Assembly: GCF_017826695.1 (NCBI RefSeq)
Contig: NZ_JAFFZW010000002.1
Location: 868,001 to 932,000 of the forward strand
DNA: 64,000 bases
DNA from: Pseudomonas alliivorans
GTDB taxonomy: Bacteria > Pseudomonadota > Gammaproteobacteria > Pseudomonadales > Pseudomonadaceae
Reading direction: 5' to 3'
The notes beneath the pieces were generated by a model. It had not been told where the DNA came from, ran no database searches, and worked only from the letters and a program-made list of their open reading frames with translations. Shown piece after piece: positions 53,472 to 61,523 of the stretch (position 1 is its first letter; every line of letters starts with the position of its first letter). The translations under genes were made by a program, and so were the position numbers.

Positions 53472-55175
53472 TCAAGCCTCCTTGTGGTTGGTCGAGCCTG
53501 GCAGCTTGCTGTAGGCGTTCTCGACATTCTTCAGATCAATGCCGCTGGTGGTCAGGTTCAGGCCTTCGCTGTCGCTCTTCACGAAGGAGAACTTGCCGTC
53601 TTCAGCGCTGATGTTTTTCAGGTCCAGGTTCCAGTCACCCTGCTGCCCGCCATTGGTGCGCATGAAGGTGCCGAAATCCTTGACCTTGAAGTTGTCCACG
53701 TTCACGTTTGCATCGGCGTTGAGCTGGAACACTTTGTCATTGGCGCCTTGGGCACTGCTGTTGGTGATGTTCAGGTTAGTGACCTTGGCACCGCCCTCAC
53801 CCTTCACGGTCAGCGCGTCTTCGCCGACATTGGTCCAATGGACGTTATCCACGTTCACGGCTTTTTCGCTGGCAGCACGGACATGCACACCGTCGGCAGC
53901 GTTGTCACCCAACACCACGTTTTTCAGGGTGGCGCCCTCAGCCAGTTCGAACATCGGCTTCTGTCCCTCGCCCTGTCCGCCATCTCCCAGCGCCTTGCCT
54001 GCGGTGAAAGTCTTGCCGCCGCCGTCGAACGTCTCGCCAGGCCCCACCTTGATGGTCTCGTTGACGACGGTCGGCGTGCCCGAGGCCGTCGGGAAAGAGA
54101 CCGGAGTGGCCGAGCCGCTGGTGCCTGTGCCGGTCGGACCGGTGGGGGAAGGTGTTCCCGTCGGGCCGGTCGGTGCAGGCGTACCACCGCCACCGCCTAT
54201 GGAAGGTGTACCGCCACCACCCCCGCCACCGCCGCCCACCGAAGGTATTCCGCCACCGCCACCGCCTCCGCCACCACCGCCACCTACGGAAGGAGTACCG
54301 CCACCGCCACCGCCACCTAAAGAAGGTGTTCCGCCACCGCCTCCGCCACCACCTACGGAAGGTGTACCGCCACCACCTCCGCCACCGCCACCGCCGCCTA
54401 AGGAAGGTGTTCCGCCACCACCACCTTTGCCCGCAGCATCAGACGGCTGGTTGAAAGTCTCCGGATGGCTGTCCATGAACTGAGCGATCATTTCCAGCAG
54501 CTCTTTGAGCTTGCCGTTCTGGGACACCTCACCGCCGCCATCGGCAGTCGGCTGAATGGAGTTATCCAGCGATCCACCACCCAGTTTCTGCATCAGCGTG
54601 TTGACCAGATCCTCAGTGTTCGATCCGCCCGTAGCACCCTGAGTGCCGCCGAGTCCCTGCCCTTGACCGAGAGCACCGGCATCTTTGCTGGCGCCGGTTC
54701 CGCCACCGCCAATGCCACTGGCGCCGCCCGAACCACCGCCAGAGCCGTTGCCCGCGCCGGATGATGAATCCGAGCCGCCAAGGATCTTCTCGAACAGGGC
54801 CATCAAGACCTGAGTCAGCAGTTCCTTTTCGCCGCCGCCGGCAGCGCCGGAATCCTTGGTCTGCTTGTCACCGCCCTGACCGTTGCCCTGGAGCGACTGC
54901 AGCAGCGAGTCCAGATCGCTTTGTCCGCCCTGACCGGTTTTGCCGGCCGATTGTCCACCGCCTGCACCCGAGCCTGCACCCGAGCCTGAACCGGAACCGG
55001 AACCCAGCAGCATCTCCGCCAGCATGCCGGCCAGCTCCTGCAGCGCGGACTGGCCGCCCTGCGCGCCCTGACCGGCACCGGCCAGCGACGCCCCGATGCC
55101 CATACTCGTGCCGCCCACGCCGGGAAGGCTGGACAGGTTGCCCATCGAACCTGAAAGGCTTGTTAAATCAGACAT
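53472..55175 (-). CDS. hrpW: HrpW, harpin with pectate lyase-like domain
   Basis: The 567-residue protein starts at ATG 55175 after GGGGTAAGCA. The N-terminal harpin half (residues 1-245) is rich in Gly, Ser and Gln and lacks Cys, with the module MIAQFMDSHPETFNQP near its end. A glycine linker (residues about 248-350) follows. The C-terminal domain (about 355-560) is a PL3-type pectate lyase-like helix (GPGETFDGGGKTF, VHWTNVGEDALTVKG). It is secreted to the plant wall as a translocation helper. P. syringae HrpW is about 425 residues, so the linker is enlarged. Confidence 0.93.
   Translation of the reverse strand: MSDLTSLSGSMGNLSSLPGVGGTSMGIGASLAGAGQGAQGGQSALQELAGMLAEMLLGSGSGSGSGAGSGAGGGQSAGKTGQGGQSDLDSLLQSLQGNGQGGDKQTKDSGAAGGGEKELLTQVLMALFEKILGGSDSSSGAGNGSGGGSGGASGIGGGGTGASKDAGALGQGQGLGGTQGATGGSNTEDLVNTLMQKLGGGSLDNSIQPTADGGGEVSQNGKLKELLEMIAQFMDSHPETFNQPSDAAGKGGGGGTPSLGGGGGGGGGGGTPSVGGGGGGGGTPSLGGGGGGGTPSVGGGGGGGGGGGGIPSVGGGGGGGGGTPSIGGGGGTPAPTGPTGTPSPTGPTGTGTSGSATPVSFPTASGTPTVVNETIKVGPGETFDGGGKTFTAGKALGDGGQGEGQKPMFELAEGATLKNVVLGDNAADGVHVRAASEKAVNVDNVHWTNVGEDALTVKGEGGAKVTNLNITNSSAQGANDKVFQLNADANVNVDNFKVKDFGTFMRTNGGQQGDWNLDLKNISAEDGKFSFVKSDSEGLNLTTSGIDLKNVENAYSKLPGSTNHKEA
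54178..54430 (-). repeat. Minisatellite-like repeat encoding poly-glycine linker of HrpW
   Basis: On the plus strand, CCGCCACC-type triplets recur with spacers every 8 to 13 codons. On the coding strand this gives six units of (T/I)PS(L/V/I)GG followed by 5 to 12 Gly, then TGPTG units. The repeat is prone to length change by slippage. Confidence 0.85.
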
Positions 55176-55275
55176 TGCTTACCCCGCTCCATCAGTGAAT
55201 GTGTCGGAAAACGACAGTCGATTCCGCCGATCCGTCGGTGTCACTGGCAGGCATGACCGCCATGACACTCATCGC

Positions 55276-55304
55276 TGTGTGGCCCGCAGCGCACCTGCGG
55301 TTCC
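55276..55304 (-). promoter_or_regulatory. hrp box of hrpW
   Basis: On the minus strand GGAACC, 16 bases, then CCACACA, 101 bases upstream of the hrpW ATG and just after the chaperone gene. Confidence 0.9.
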
Positions 55305-55315
55305 CGACGTTTCGG

Positions 55316-55714
55316 TCAATTGAGCAGGGAAACCACGGCAGTTCGGGTCTGCTGGGTCTGGGCAATGAAGCCGTTTACCAGATCACAGAACGTGTCCTCG
55401 TCAAGGCCCGCCAACTCACGCTGGGTGCACAGACGCACGTCCTGCTGATCAAGGGCGAGCCAGCAGCCGCGCAGTTTCGCGGTGTCAAAGTTCGTGGCAA
55501 GGAGGCGTTGCAGGTTTTCCGGGCTTTTGCGCAAATGGCCAAGCCGGCTATGAATAACCACATGGTCGCTGTGCGCAGCGACTTCAATAACGGCCGCCTG
55601 ACGCTGCTGACCGTCGTAGAGCGCGCACACGCCATTCTGCAGGGTTAACGGTGTACCGAGTGTGGCACTTAGGCGGGCAATAAAACGTTGCATGTCGCGT
55701 TGGGAGTTCGCCAT
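55316..55714 (-). CDS. Class I T3SS chaperone, probably for AvrE (ShcE/AvrF/DspF type)
   Basis: The 132-residue protein starts at ATG 55714 after GAGGA. The Tir/CesT pattern is seen: FIARLSATLG helix, VIEVAAHSDHVVIHSRLG strands, and LLATNFDTAKLRGCWLALDQQDVRLCTQRELAGLDEDTF. It has its own hrp box. In other bacteria the AvrE/DspE chaperone gene adjoins its effector; here hrpW and two other genes lie between. AvrE as client is inferred from the family content of the island. Confidence 0.75.
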   Translation of the reverse strand: MANSQRDMQRFIARLSATLGTPLTLQNGVCALYDGQQRQAAVIEVAAHSDHVVIHSRLGHLRKSPENLQRLLATNFDTAKLRGCWLALDQQDVRLCTQRELAGLDEDTFCDLVNGFIAQTQQTRTAVVSLLN

Positions 55715-55763
55715 TGAATAATCCTCAAGTTAGTCATTGCGGTAAACAGACCGCGGCGACAAG

Positions 55764-55792
55764 TGAGTGGAAAATTAATGGCGTCCGGTTCC
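55764..55792 (-). promoter_or_regulatory. hrp box of the chaperone gene
   Basis: On the minus strand GGAACC, 16 bases, then CCACTCA, 50 bases upstream of the chaperone ATG. Confidence 0.9.
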
Positions 55793-55814
55793 GGCTGGAA
55801 CAAATATTCCGAAT

Positions 55815-56168
55815 TCAGTTGTTGAACCCTGCCAGCATCAGAAACTCGCCGACCAATTCCTGAAGGGCGTCCTCACGCCGATAGTCAGGATCCAATTCAT
55901 GCCACACGACAAACCGTTGCTGGCTGTCCAGGCAAATAAAGTAACCATCATAAGATTCGATATTCTCGAATCGACGCTTGAGCGCGTCGGAAAACAGATC
56001 CGGCCGTTGGGCTCTGCGCTCGATCATCAGCGACAGCCCCCAGCCCACGCTATCCTTGCGATGAACGAAGTCGATCCCCGGAGCCCATTGCCAGGTACTC
56101 GGCCGCTGCTGGCCGATACTGACGAAGAAGTCCCGCTGATCATTACTGCGCAAAATCGTTTCAGTCAT
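55815..56168 (-). CDS. hrpV: HrpV, negative regulator binding HrpS
   Basis: The 117-residue protein is the last gene of the hrpF operon, overlapping hrpT by eight bases. It contains FVHRKDSVGWGLSLMIE and ends FLMLAGFNN. Position and size match P. syringae HrpV, which binds HrpS and lowers hrpL activation until HrpG titrates it. Confidence 0.82.
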   Translation of the reverse strand: MTETILRSNDQRDFFVSIGQQRPSTWQWAPGIDFVHRKDSVGWGLSLMIERRAQRPDLFSDALKRRFENIESYDGYFICLDSQQRFVVWHELDPDYRREDALQELVGEFLMLAGFNN

Positions 56169-56352
56169 TCAGATGTACCAGGCTGTATTCGGATGAATCG
56201 TTGCGCAATTCCGGCGACCACCAAACTTTAAGGCTGGAATTGTTGGCGCCAAGTTGCTGGCAATCACTGGAAAAACAAGATGGTTGCATTGTCGCACAGG
56301 CGCTCAACAATACCGCGACGACAAACAAGGTACCCACACGCACCCACTTCAT
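56161..56352 (-). CDS. hrpT: HrpT, outer-membrane lipoprotein pilotin for HrcC
   Basis: The 63-residue lipoprotein has the lipobox LLSACATMQ near residue 19 and a GGGAG ribosome site. In P. syringae HrpT helps localise the HrcC secretin and influences regulation. It follows hrcC after 115 bases with no gene. Confidence 0.85.
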   Translation of the reverse strand: MKWVRVGTLFVVAVLLSACATMQPSCFSSDCQQLGANNSSLKVWWSPELRNDSSEYSLVHLND

Positions 56353-56467
56353 TTAGGAATCTCCCGACAAAAGGACTGTATTGAAATGACCGTTAACGCG
56401 TATTACGAGTGCCGGATATGAACGATTGCACCGTCAGGCACGGTATATCCATGTATCAACATCGGCA

Positions 56468-58483
56468 TCAAGGCGGCAATATTGAAACTCTCACAGGGGC
56501 TGCAGGCACCGCAGTGGCGGCGGCAGATCGGGTGGCCACGAACACTTCGGTGGACTGGCCCGGCTGCAACTCCGTTACGGGTAACATTGTTACTGCAAGT
56601 GTCCGAGCACCGGCACAGGACGCCAGTGAAAAAGCCTTGGCACGGGCACTGTCGTTGCGAACCACCCCGACGGTGACATCGAAGGTGTCGCCTCTGAACC
56701 ATTGTCCCCGAGACGCATCGATCGAAAGACCCTGATCCACTCTACACAGGTCCTTCAGCGCCACGCCAGATGATGACTCTTTGACATCAGGCGGCAGTCG
56801 TCCATTGGCCAGTTCCGAAAACGCCTTGCCCACCAGGTCCCTCTTTTGCTGCCGGGTACTGGGCGAGCCGCTCAGCGCAAGGGCTCTGTCGAGTTGCGGG
56901 CGGTTTTCCCTGGCGATATAGCGCGATGGGTCGAGCTGATCGCCCACCAGCCGGGGCGTGAGGATGAATAAACGTTCACGTCGAGAGACTTCATGGCGCT
57001 TTGACGTGAACAGCGCGCCGATCACAGGCAGGCTTCCGAGAATCGGTACCTTGTCCTGACGTTCTCCACTCTCGTCGACGTGAAAACCGCCGATGACCAG
57101 CGAACGGTTTTCTCCGATGACCGCCTGAGTACTGACCGTGCCACGCTTCACATCCGGCGTATCGTTGTCGCGGGTGCGCTCGAGCTGGCCGTCTTCGATA
57201 TCGACGATCAACTGAAACCGGTTGGGCTGTTCACCGGCGATGGTCCGTGGAATGACCCGCAGGCTGGTGCCCGCCGTCACCGGCTGAACGTTCGCGACCC
57301 GCTCTCCGGTGGTGGTGATATAAGCGGTTCGGCTGAAATCAATCACCGCGGGCTGGTTTTCCAGCGTCAGTACCGAAGGTCGGGCAATGACCGAGGCAAC
57401 CCCCTGCCCTTCGAGTGCCTGTATATCGGCAAAGAAACGGTCGAAATCGTTGATGAACAGGGTAGAGGAACCTCCGGTCAGCAAGGAACTGCCGAAGTTG
57501 ACCGAGCCTGCACGTGCAGACCATCGGGATTCCAGGCTGCTCAGCTGACTGCGATCGATGTCGAGGATGACCGCGTCGATTTCCACCAGATTACTGGGCT
57601 GATCGAGCTGCTGTACCAGTTGCTGATAGGTGTCGCGCTTTTCGGGATCATCGTAGATCAGCACGGCGTTGTTGCGCACGTCCGCCACCACACGGCGGTT
57701 GCTGTTGGACTTGCTCTCACCGCTGCGTGCGGGTGCGGCCTTGCGGCTGCTGGCCAGGTTCATGATCTTGCTCTGGCCCATCTCGGCCATGTCCTGCATG
57801 GCGCGAATGTTGGCGGCCGGGTCCTGCGGCAACGGAGGCCTGCGCTGACTTTCCAGCAAGCCGTCCAGCAGGGTCGCGACACCCGGAATGGTGATGCTCT
57901 GCTCGCGGTATTGAATCTCGCGATCGGCCACGGCGGCGTAGCGCAACGAAAACATCATGACCTGATGCTTGTCCTGTGCCTTGACCTTCTCCTTGCTGAA
58001 ACCGCGAATCAGTTCCACATAGCGAGCCGGTCCGCTGACCAGCACCACGCCTTCATCCGGCAACTCGCCCCAGCCGAAACGTTTGTCCAGCAGGCCGATG
58101 TCGGTCAGCGCCTGCTTCAGATCCGGCGCGGCATCAGCCGACACTTCAAGGCGCTGGGACACCTGGCTCGATTGCGGGCTCACGTACAGCTTGCCGTTGT
58201 ACAGAAACCACTGGAACTGATGTTCCAGCGCCAGACGATCAAGAAATTCCTGAGCGTTGCCCGCGCGGATCTTCGCATCCACCACACCGGTGATACCCCG
58301 GCTGTCGATACCCACCCCGTACGAGCTGGCGAAATCCGACAACACGGTGGTCAAGGGGGTTTGCGACGCCTCATACGCATAGGCGGACTGGCGCCACTCT
58401 TCAGGCACGCCAGCGGTGGCGACTTCAGCCTGCACGCACAACACTGAAATCCAGAAAAAACGTTTCAGGCACTGCTTAAACAT
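56468..58483 (-). CDS. hrcC: HrcC, T3SS outer-membrane secretin (SctC)
   Basis: The 671-residue protein has a signal peptide (cleavage near ATAGV), N0-N3 domains, and the secretin core with IDAVILDIDRSQL and VPILGSLPVIGALF. It overlaps the hrpG end by eight bases. It makes the outer-membrane ring through which the Hrp pilus grows. Confidence 0.95.
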   Translation of the reverse strand: MFKQCLKRFFWISVLCVQAEVATAGVPEEWRQSAYAYEASQTPLTTVLSDFASSYGVGIDSRGITGVVDAKIRAGNAQEFLDRLALEHQFQWFLYNGKLYVSPQSSQVSQRLEVSADAAPDLKQALTDIGLLDKRFGWGELPDEGVVLVSGPARYVELIRGFSKEKVKAQDKHQVMMFSLRYAAVADREIQYREQSITIPGVATLLDGLLESQRRPPLPQDPAANIRAMQDMAEMGQSKIMNLASSRKAAPARSGESKSNSNRRVVADVRNNAVLIYDDPEKRDTYQQLVQQLDQPSNLVEIDAVILDIDRSQLSSLESRWSARAGSVNFGSSLLTGGSSTLFINDFDRFFADIQALEGQGVASVIARPSVLTLENQPAVIDFSRTAYITTTGERVANVQPVTAGTSLRVIPRTIAGEQPNRFQLIVDIEDGQLERTRDNDTPDVKRGTVSTQAVIGENRSLVIGGFHVDESGERQDKVPILGSLPVIGALFTSKRHEVSRRERLFILTPRLVGDQLDPSRYIARENRPQLDRALALSGSPSTRQQKRDLVGKAFSELANGRLPPDVKESSSGVALKDLCRVDQGLSIDASRGQWFRGDTFDVTVGVVRNDSARAKAFSLASCAGARTLAVTMLPVTELQPGQSTEVFVATRSAAATAVPAAPVRVSILPP

Positions 58484-58886
58484 ACGAATTCCCCAGAGAC
58501 AGAGGACGAACCGGGCGTTTTACAGGCGATGCTGCCGCTTCGAGCATCGACTCCCACACGTCACGCTGGTTGACCAGCGCCTCAATGATGCTGATGACCG
58601 GCGAGGTGCCCTGGAACGACTGGAACTGCACCAGACAGAGCCGATGGCTTTGCGGGTCCAGTGCCAGCGCCGCGCTGAAACGTCGAATGCTGGGGCCCGA
58701 CAACCGCAGTGCGGCGGCCAGGCTTTCATCGTCGCCACGCCAGGCCGCGCTGAGCGGCGCGGTATAGATCAGCCCGTTGGTGCCACGTTGAATGCGCAGC
58801 GGCTGCTGATCGATCTGCAACAGCAACTCGGCCTTACCACTGTCGAGCCAACGCTCGACCGTGGCGAGCAGGTCAACGGATTTCAT
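58476..58886 (-). CDS. hrpG: HrpG, regulatory chaperone-like protein
   Basis: The 136-residue protein starts at ATG 58886 and overlaps hrpF by 14 bases. It contains LLLQIDQQPLRIQRGTNG and a CesT-like beta pattern. HrpG of P. syringae binds HrpV and so relieves repression of HrpS. The assignment rests mainly on order and size. Confidence 0.8.
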   Translation of the reverse strand: MKSVDLLATVERWLDSGKAELLLQIDQQPLRIQRGTNGLIYTAPLSAAWRGDDESLAAALRLSGPSIRRFSAALALDPQSHRLCLVQFQSFQGTSPVISIIEALVNQRDVWESMLEAAASPVKRPVRPLSLGNSYV

Positions 58887-59094
58887 TGATGATCGCCTTG
58901 GCCAGGTTGTGCTTGACCACAATCTCCTGGTTGGCGGCCCAACTGGCGGTGGATGACTGGCGAATGGCCGAGTTGAAGGCGTGCCAGTCTTCGGGGGAAA
59001 AGGCATCCATATTCAGCGCAGCCGAATCCAGATCCTGCTGGGCGTTTTCAAAATTACTGTCGAGACGGCGTCTGAGTGCATCTGAAGAAAGCAT
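58873..59094 (-). CDS. hrpF: HrpF, small T3SS pilin-associated protein
   Basis: The 73-residue helical protein starts at ATG 59094, 31 bases after its hrp box. It contains LRRRLDSNFENAQQDLDSAAL and LAKAIINEIR. P. syringae HrpF is of the same size, is needed for secretion and interacts with HrpA and HrpG. Confidence 0.83.
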   Translation of the reverse strand: MLSSDALRRRLDSNFENAQQDLDSAALNMDAFSPEDWHAFNSAIRQSSTASWAANQEIVVKHNLAKAIINEIR

Positions 59095-59124
59095 GGTGAT
59101 ACTCCTGGTCCGGAAACTGCTGAC

Positions 59125-59152
59125 TGAGTGGCAAGGCACCGGTTTTGGTTCC
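59125..59152 (-). promoter_or_regulatory. hrp box of the hrpF-hrpG-hrcC-hrpT-hrpV operon
   Basis: On the minus strand GGAACC, 15 bases, then CCACTCA, 31 bases before the hrpF ATG. Confidence 0.93.
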
Positions 59153-59164
59153 AGAACCTGATGT

Positions 59165-59743
59165 TCAAGGCCAGATCTGTTGCTGCAAGCCGCTCCAGCT
59201 GAGGCTGAAATCCCCGTGTTCCGTGCGCAGGCTGATCGCGTCCGGGTCAAGGCTGGCATCGGTTCGCAGGGTCCAGCCAGGCTGATCATGTGTTTCAAGA
59301 TTCAGCGCCACCGCTTCCAACTGATCGGGATGGCAGAACAGCAAGGCGGTCTCCTGATTCGAACTGGCCAGCACCAACTGACGAATCACCGACCTGACCT
59401 TTTTATCGGTCGGGATTTTCTCCAGCAGACTTCCCAATGCCTGGCTCACCAATTGCGCGGCCGTCTCGACCAACGTTTCCAGGGCCTGCTCGCGCTGGGT
59501 GCGCAAGTCATCGAGCAACGCCCGCGCCTCTTCCCAGACCTCGGCCCGCGCCTGCTCTTCACAGGACTGACGCAACACATCGGCTTCGGCATGGGCCTCG
59601 GCGAGAATGGCCTCGGCCTGGGTACGGGCGTCATGCAATACCTCATCGGCCAGCAGACAATCCTCAAGGGTCTCCCGACGCAACAGCGGCTCGATGAGTG
59701 TGATTCGATCAGCTGGAAGGTTCAGACTGCGACGGGTCAACAT
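59165..59743 (-). CDS. hrpE: HrpE, ATPase-stator protein (SctL/FliH family)
   Basis: The 192-residue protein starts at ATG 59743, chosen because GAAGGAA lies seven bases upstream; ATG 59758 is an alternative. The central coiled coil is rich in Ala, Glu and Arg (residues about 40-90). The FliH/YscL domain has LRTQREQALETLVETAAQLV. It ties HrcN to HrcQ. It is the last gene of the hrpA operon. Confidence 0.88.
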   Translation of the reverse strand: MLTRRSLNLPADRITLIEPLLRRETLEDCLLADEVLHDARTQAEAILAEAHAEADVLRQSCEEQARAEVWEEARALLDDLRTQREQALETLVETAAQLVSQALGSLLEKIPTDKKVRSVIRQLVLASSNQETALLFCHPDQLEAVALNLETHDQPGWTLRTDASLDPDAISLRTEHGDFSLSWSGLQQQIWP

Positions 59744-60332
59744 GAGTGTTTCCTTCATTACGAGCGTTCAGTACGTACCCGGCGATGGCCTGCCACAGCG
59801 CACGCAGACGCACGGCAGGCACCTCTTCGAAAACCATCCGCTCGGCTTCCTCGACCGCGGTGCGCGCAAACCTGAGTCGCAGCCTCTGCCACAGCCGTTC
59901 ACCGACACGGCGGCGCAACAGACTCAATCCGGCCACCTCGCAGGGATCGGGGTTCCACTGACCGGGCATCCAGCGACCCGGCTGCAATCCCTTGCCGAGC
60001 CGGCGACACCACAGGTGGGCAGACTCATCCAGACCAGAGGTTCGCTGTCGATGGGTACCGGCGCAGACCGTCACACACAGCCTCAGCGCCAGCGCCCACT
60101 CCTGCGGATCAAGATCCAGCAAGGGCATCAACAACGCTTCGGGCTGCGGCGGTATCGCCGACGTCATGCCAAGACAGCGATCGGCCGACTGCGCACTGAC
60201 CTGCTCCAGCAGATGCAGGGTCGAGGCATTGGCCCGGGCCTGCTCCGACAGCTGCCAACTGGCGTGAGCGTCGCGCCAGCCCTGAGCCCACCAGCGAACC
60301 CAGATCAGCGCCTGAGGCTCGCTGATATTCAT
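59709..60332 (-). CDS. hrpD: HrpD, sorting-platform protein (SctK-like)
   Basis: The 207-residue protein starts at ATG 60332 in an ATGA overlap with hrcJ. It is rich in Trp, Arg and Leu, with MNISEPQALIWVRWWAQGW and LRLRFARTAVEEAERM. Position between hrcJ and hrpE marks it as HrpD. SctK relation is a proposal for this family. Confidence 0.82.
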   Translation of the reverse strand: MNISEPQALIWVRWWAQGWRDAHASWQLSEQARANASTLHLLEQVSAQSADRCLGMTSAIPPQPEALLMPLLDLDPQEWALALRLCVTVCAGTHRQRTSGLDESAHLWCRRLGKGLQPGRWMPGQWNPDPCEVAGLSLLRRRVGERLWQRLRLRFARTAVEEAERMVFEEVPAVRLRALWQAIAGYVLNARNEGNTHVDPSQSEPSS

Positions 60333-61120
60333 AGCGAGGTTTCGCTCGAAGGCGGCGTAGTGTTTCTGCGTAGCAGACGTTCTCGCAGACGCGGATTGAG
60401 CGCCCACAGACCGGCCAGCAGCAGCACCAGTCCAACCCCACACAGCGCTGCAACCCACTGCAGGAACTCGAAACGTTCACGCGTGACGTTGAACGGCCCG
60501 ATGCTGACCATTTCCACCGTCTCCTGGTAACCCTGGGCCGGCACGAACACCACGGCCAGTTTCCGTTCGTCCGCATTGGTCATGCCGGGAATACTGCTGG
60601 CGACCATACGCCGGATGCGCGGCAGCACGCTGTCAGGCTCCAGGTCGGCCCGATGCTTGATGAACACAGCAGCCGACGCCGGTTGCACAGGCTCCCCCGG
60701 CGCGATGCGCTCGGGCAGAACCACGTGGACCCTGGCAACGACCACGCCGTCTATTTGCGACAGGGTCTGCTCTAGCTCCTGAGACAGGGCATAGATGTAG
60801 CGGGCCCGCTCTTCCAGCGGCGATGAAATCACGCCTTCCTTGCGAAACACCTGGCCCAGTGTGGAGCGGGAACGGCGCGGCAAACCCACGGCTTCCAGTA
60901 CCCGCACGGCCCGGGAAATGTCCTGCGTGGACACGAGCACTGCAACACCGCCCTTGTCGAGACGCTTCTGCGCATCGATGTTTTTGCTGGCGAGTTCGGC
61001 CAGAACTTCGTTGGCGTCCTGTTCGGTCAGGTCGCGATGCAATTCCATGCGATCACCACAACCGGCCATCAGTAATGCCAACAGAACGACCACGACACAC
61101 CTGACTGTCCTGGGATGCAT
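60329..61120 (-). CDS. hrcJ: HrcJ, inner-membrane ring lipoprotein (SctJ)
   Basis: The protein has 263 residues from ATG 61120, with AAGG eight bases upstream; GTG 61126 is too close to that site. Lipobox LLMAGCG, then ring-building domains (LTEQDANEVLAELASKNI, TLSQIDGVVVARVHVVLPE) and a C-terminal transmembrane segment (residues about 215-240). The ribosome site overlaps the hrpB stop. Confidence 0.95.
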   Translation of the reverse strand: MHPRTVRCVVVVLLALLMAGCGDRMELHRDLTEQDANEVLAELASKNIDAQKRLDKGGVAVLVSTQDISRAVRVLEAVGLPRRSRSTLGQVFRKEGVISSPLEERARYIYALSQELEQTLSQIDGVVVARVHVVLPERIAPGEPVQPASAAVFIKHRADLEPDSVLPRIRRMVASSIPGMTNADERKLAVVFVPAQGYQETVEMVSIGPFNVTRERFEFLQWVAALCGVGLVLLLAGLWALNPRLRERLLRRNTTPPSSETSL

Positions 61121-61129
61121 AATCACGCC

Positions 61130-61489
61130 TTATTGCAGACTGGTCAGTTTTTCCACGGTCTGGGCGGCCTTGCTCACCAGCTTGGCGCTCAACAGACTTT
61201 CCAGATAGAACGAAGACAACGAACGGTTGGCCTCGATCAGGGTTTGCGGATCGTTGGAACGGGCGGCGCGCTGCAGATTGCGGTCGACCTTTTCCGAATC
61301 TTTCTGGTAGGCAAGCGACGCCTCGGAGATCGGCGAGATCATTCGTTGCGGGTCGCTTTGCGCAGGCGCTGCGTTCGAGCGCATGGCCGCGTTGAACCAG
61401 CTGATGTCCGCCTCGGCAGGAGCCGCATCTGACGCTGCATCAAGCTCGGGAAGACCCGATTGATGATGGGATATGCGAGTGATCGCCAT
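61130..61489 (-). CDS. hrpB: HrpB, T3SS inner-rod protein (SctI)
   Basis: The 119-residue protein starts at ATG 61489 with AGGAG eight bases before it. The disordered N-terminus precedes helices (ISPISEASLAYQKDSEKV and SFYLESLLSAKLVSKAAQTVEKL), fitting the inner-rod family. It lies between hrpZ and hrcJ as in P. syringae. Confidence 0.86.
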   Translation of the reverse strand: MAITRISHHQSGLPELDAASDAAPAEADISWFNAAMRSNAAPAQSDPQRMISPISEASLAYQKDSEKVDRNLQRAARSNDPQTLIEANRSLSSFYLESLLSAKLVSKAAQTVEKLTSLQ

Positions 61490-61523
61490 AGTTGATTCTC
61501 CTGCCAAGACGAAGGTTTACCCA

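Noticed and set aside
54178..54430. Regular repeats resembling a CRISPR array
   Set aside because: Period and units are codon-based, encode a glycine linker in frame within HrpW, and there are no unique spacers or cas genes.
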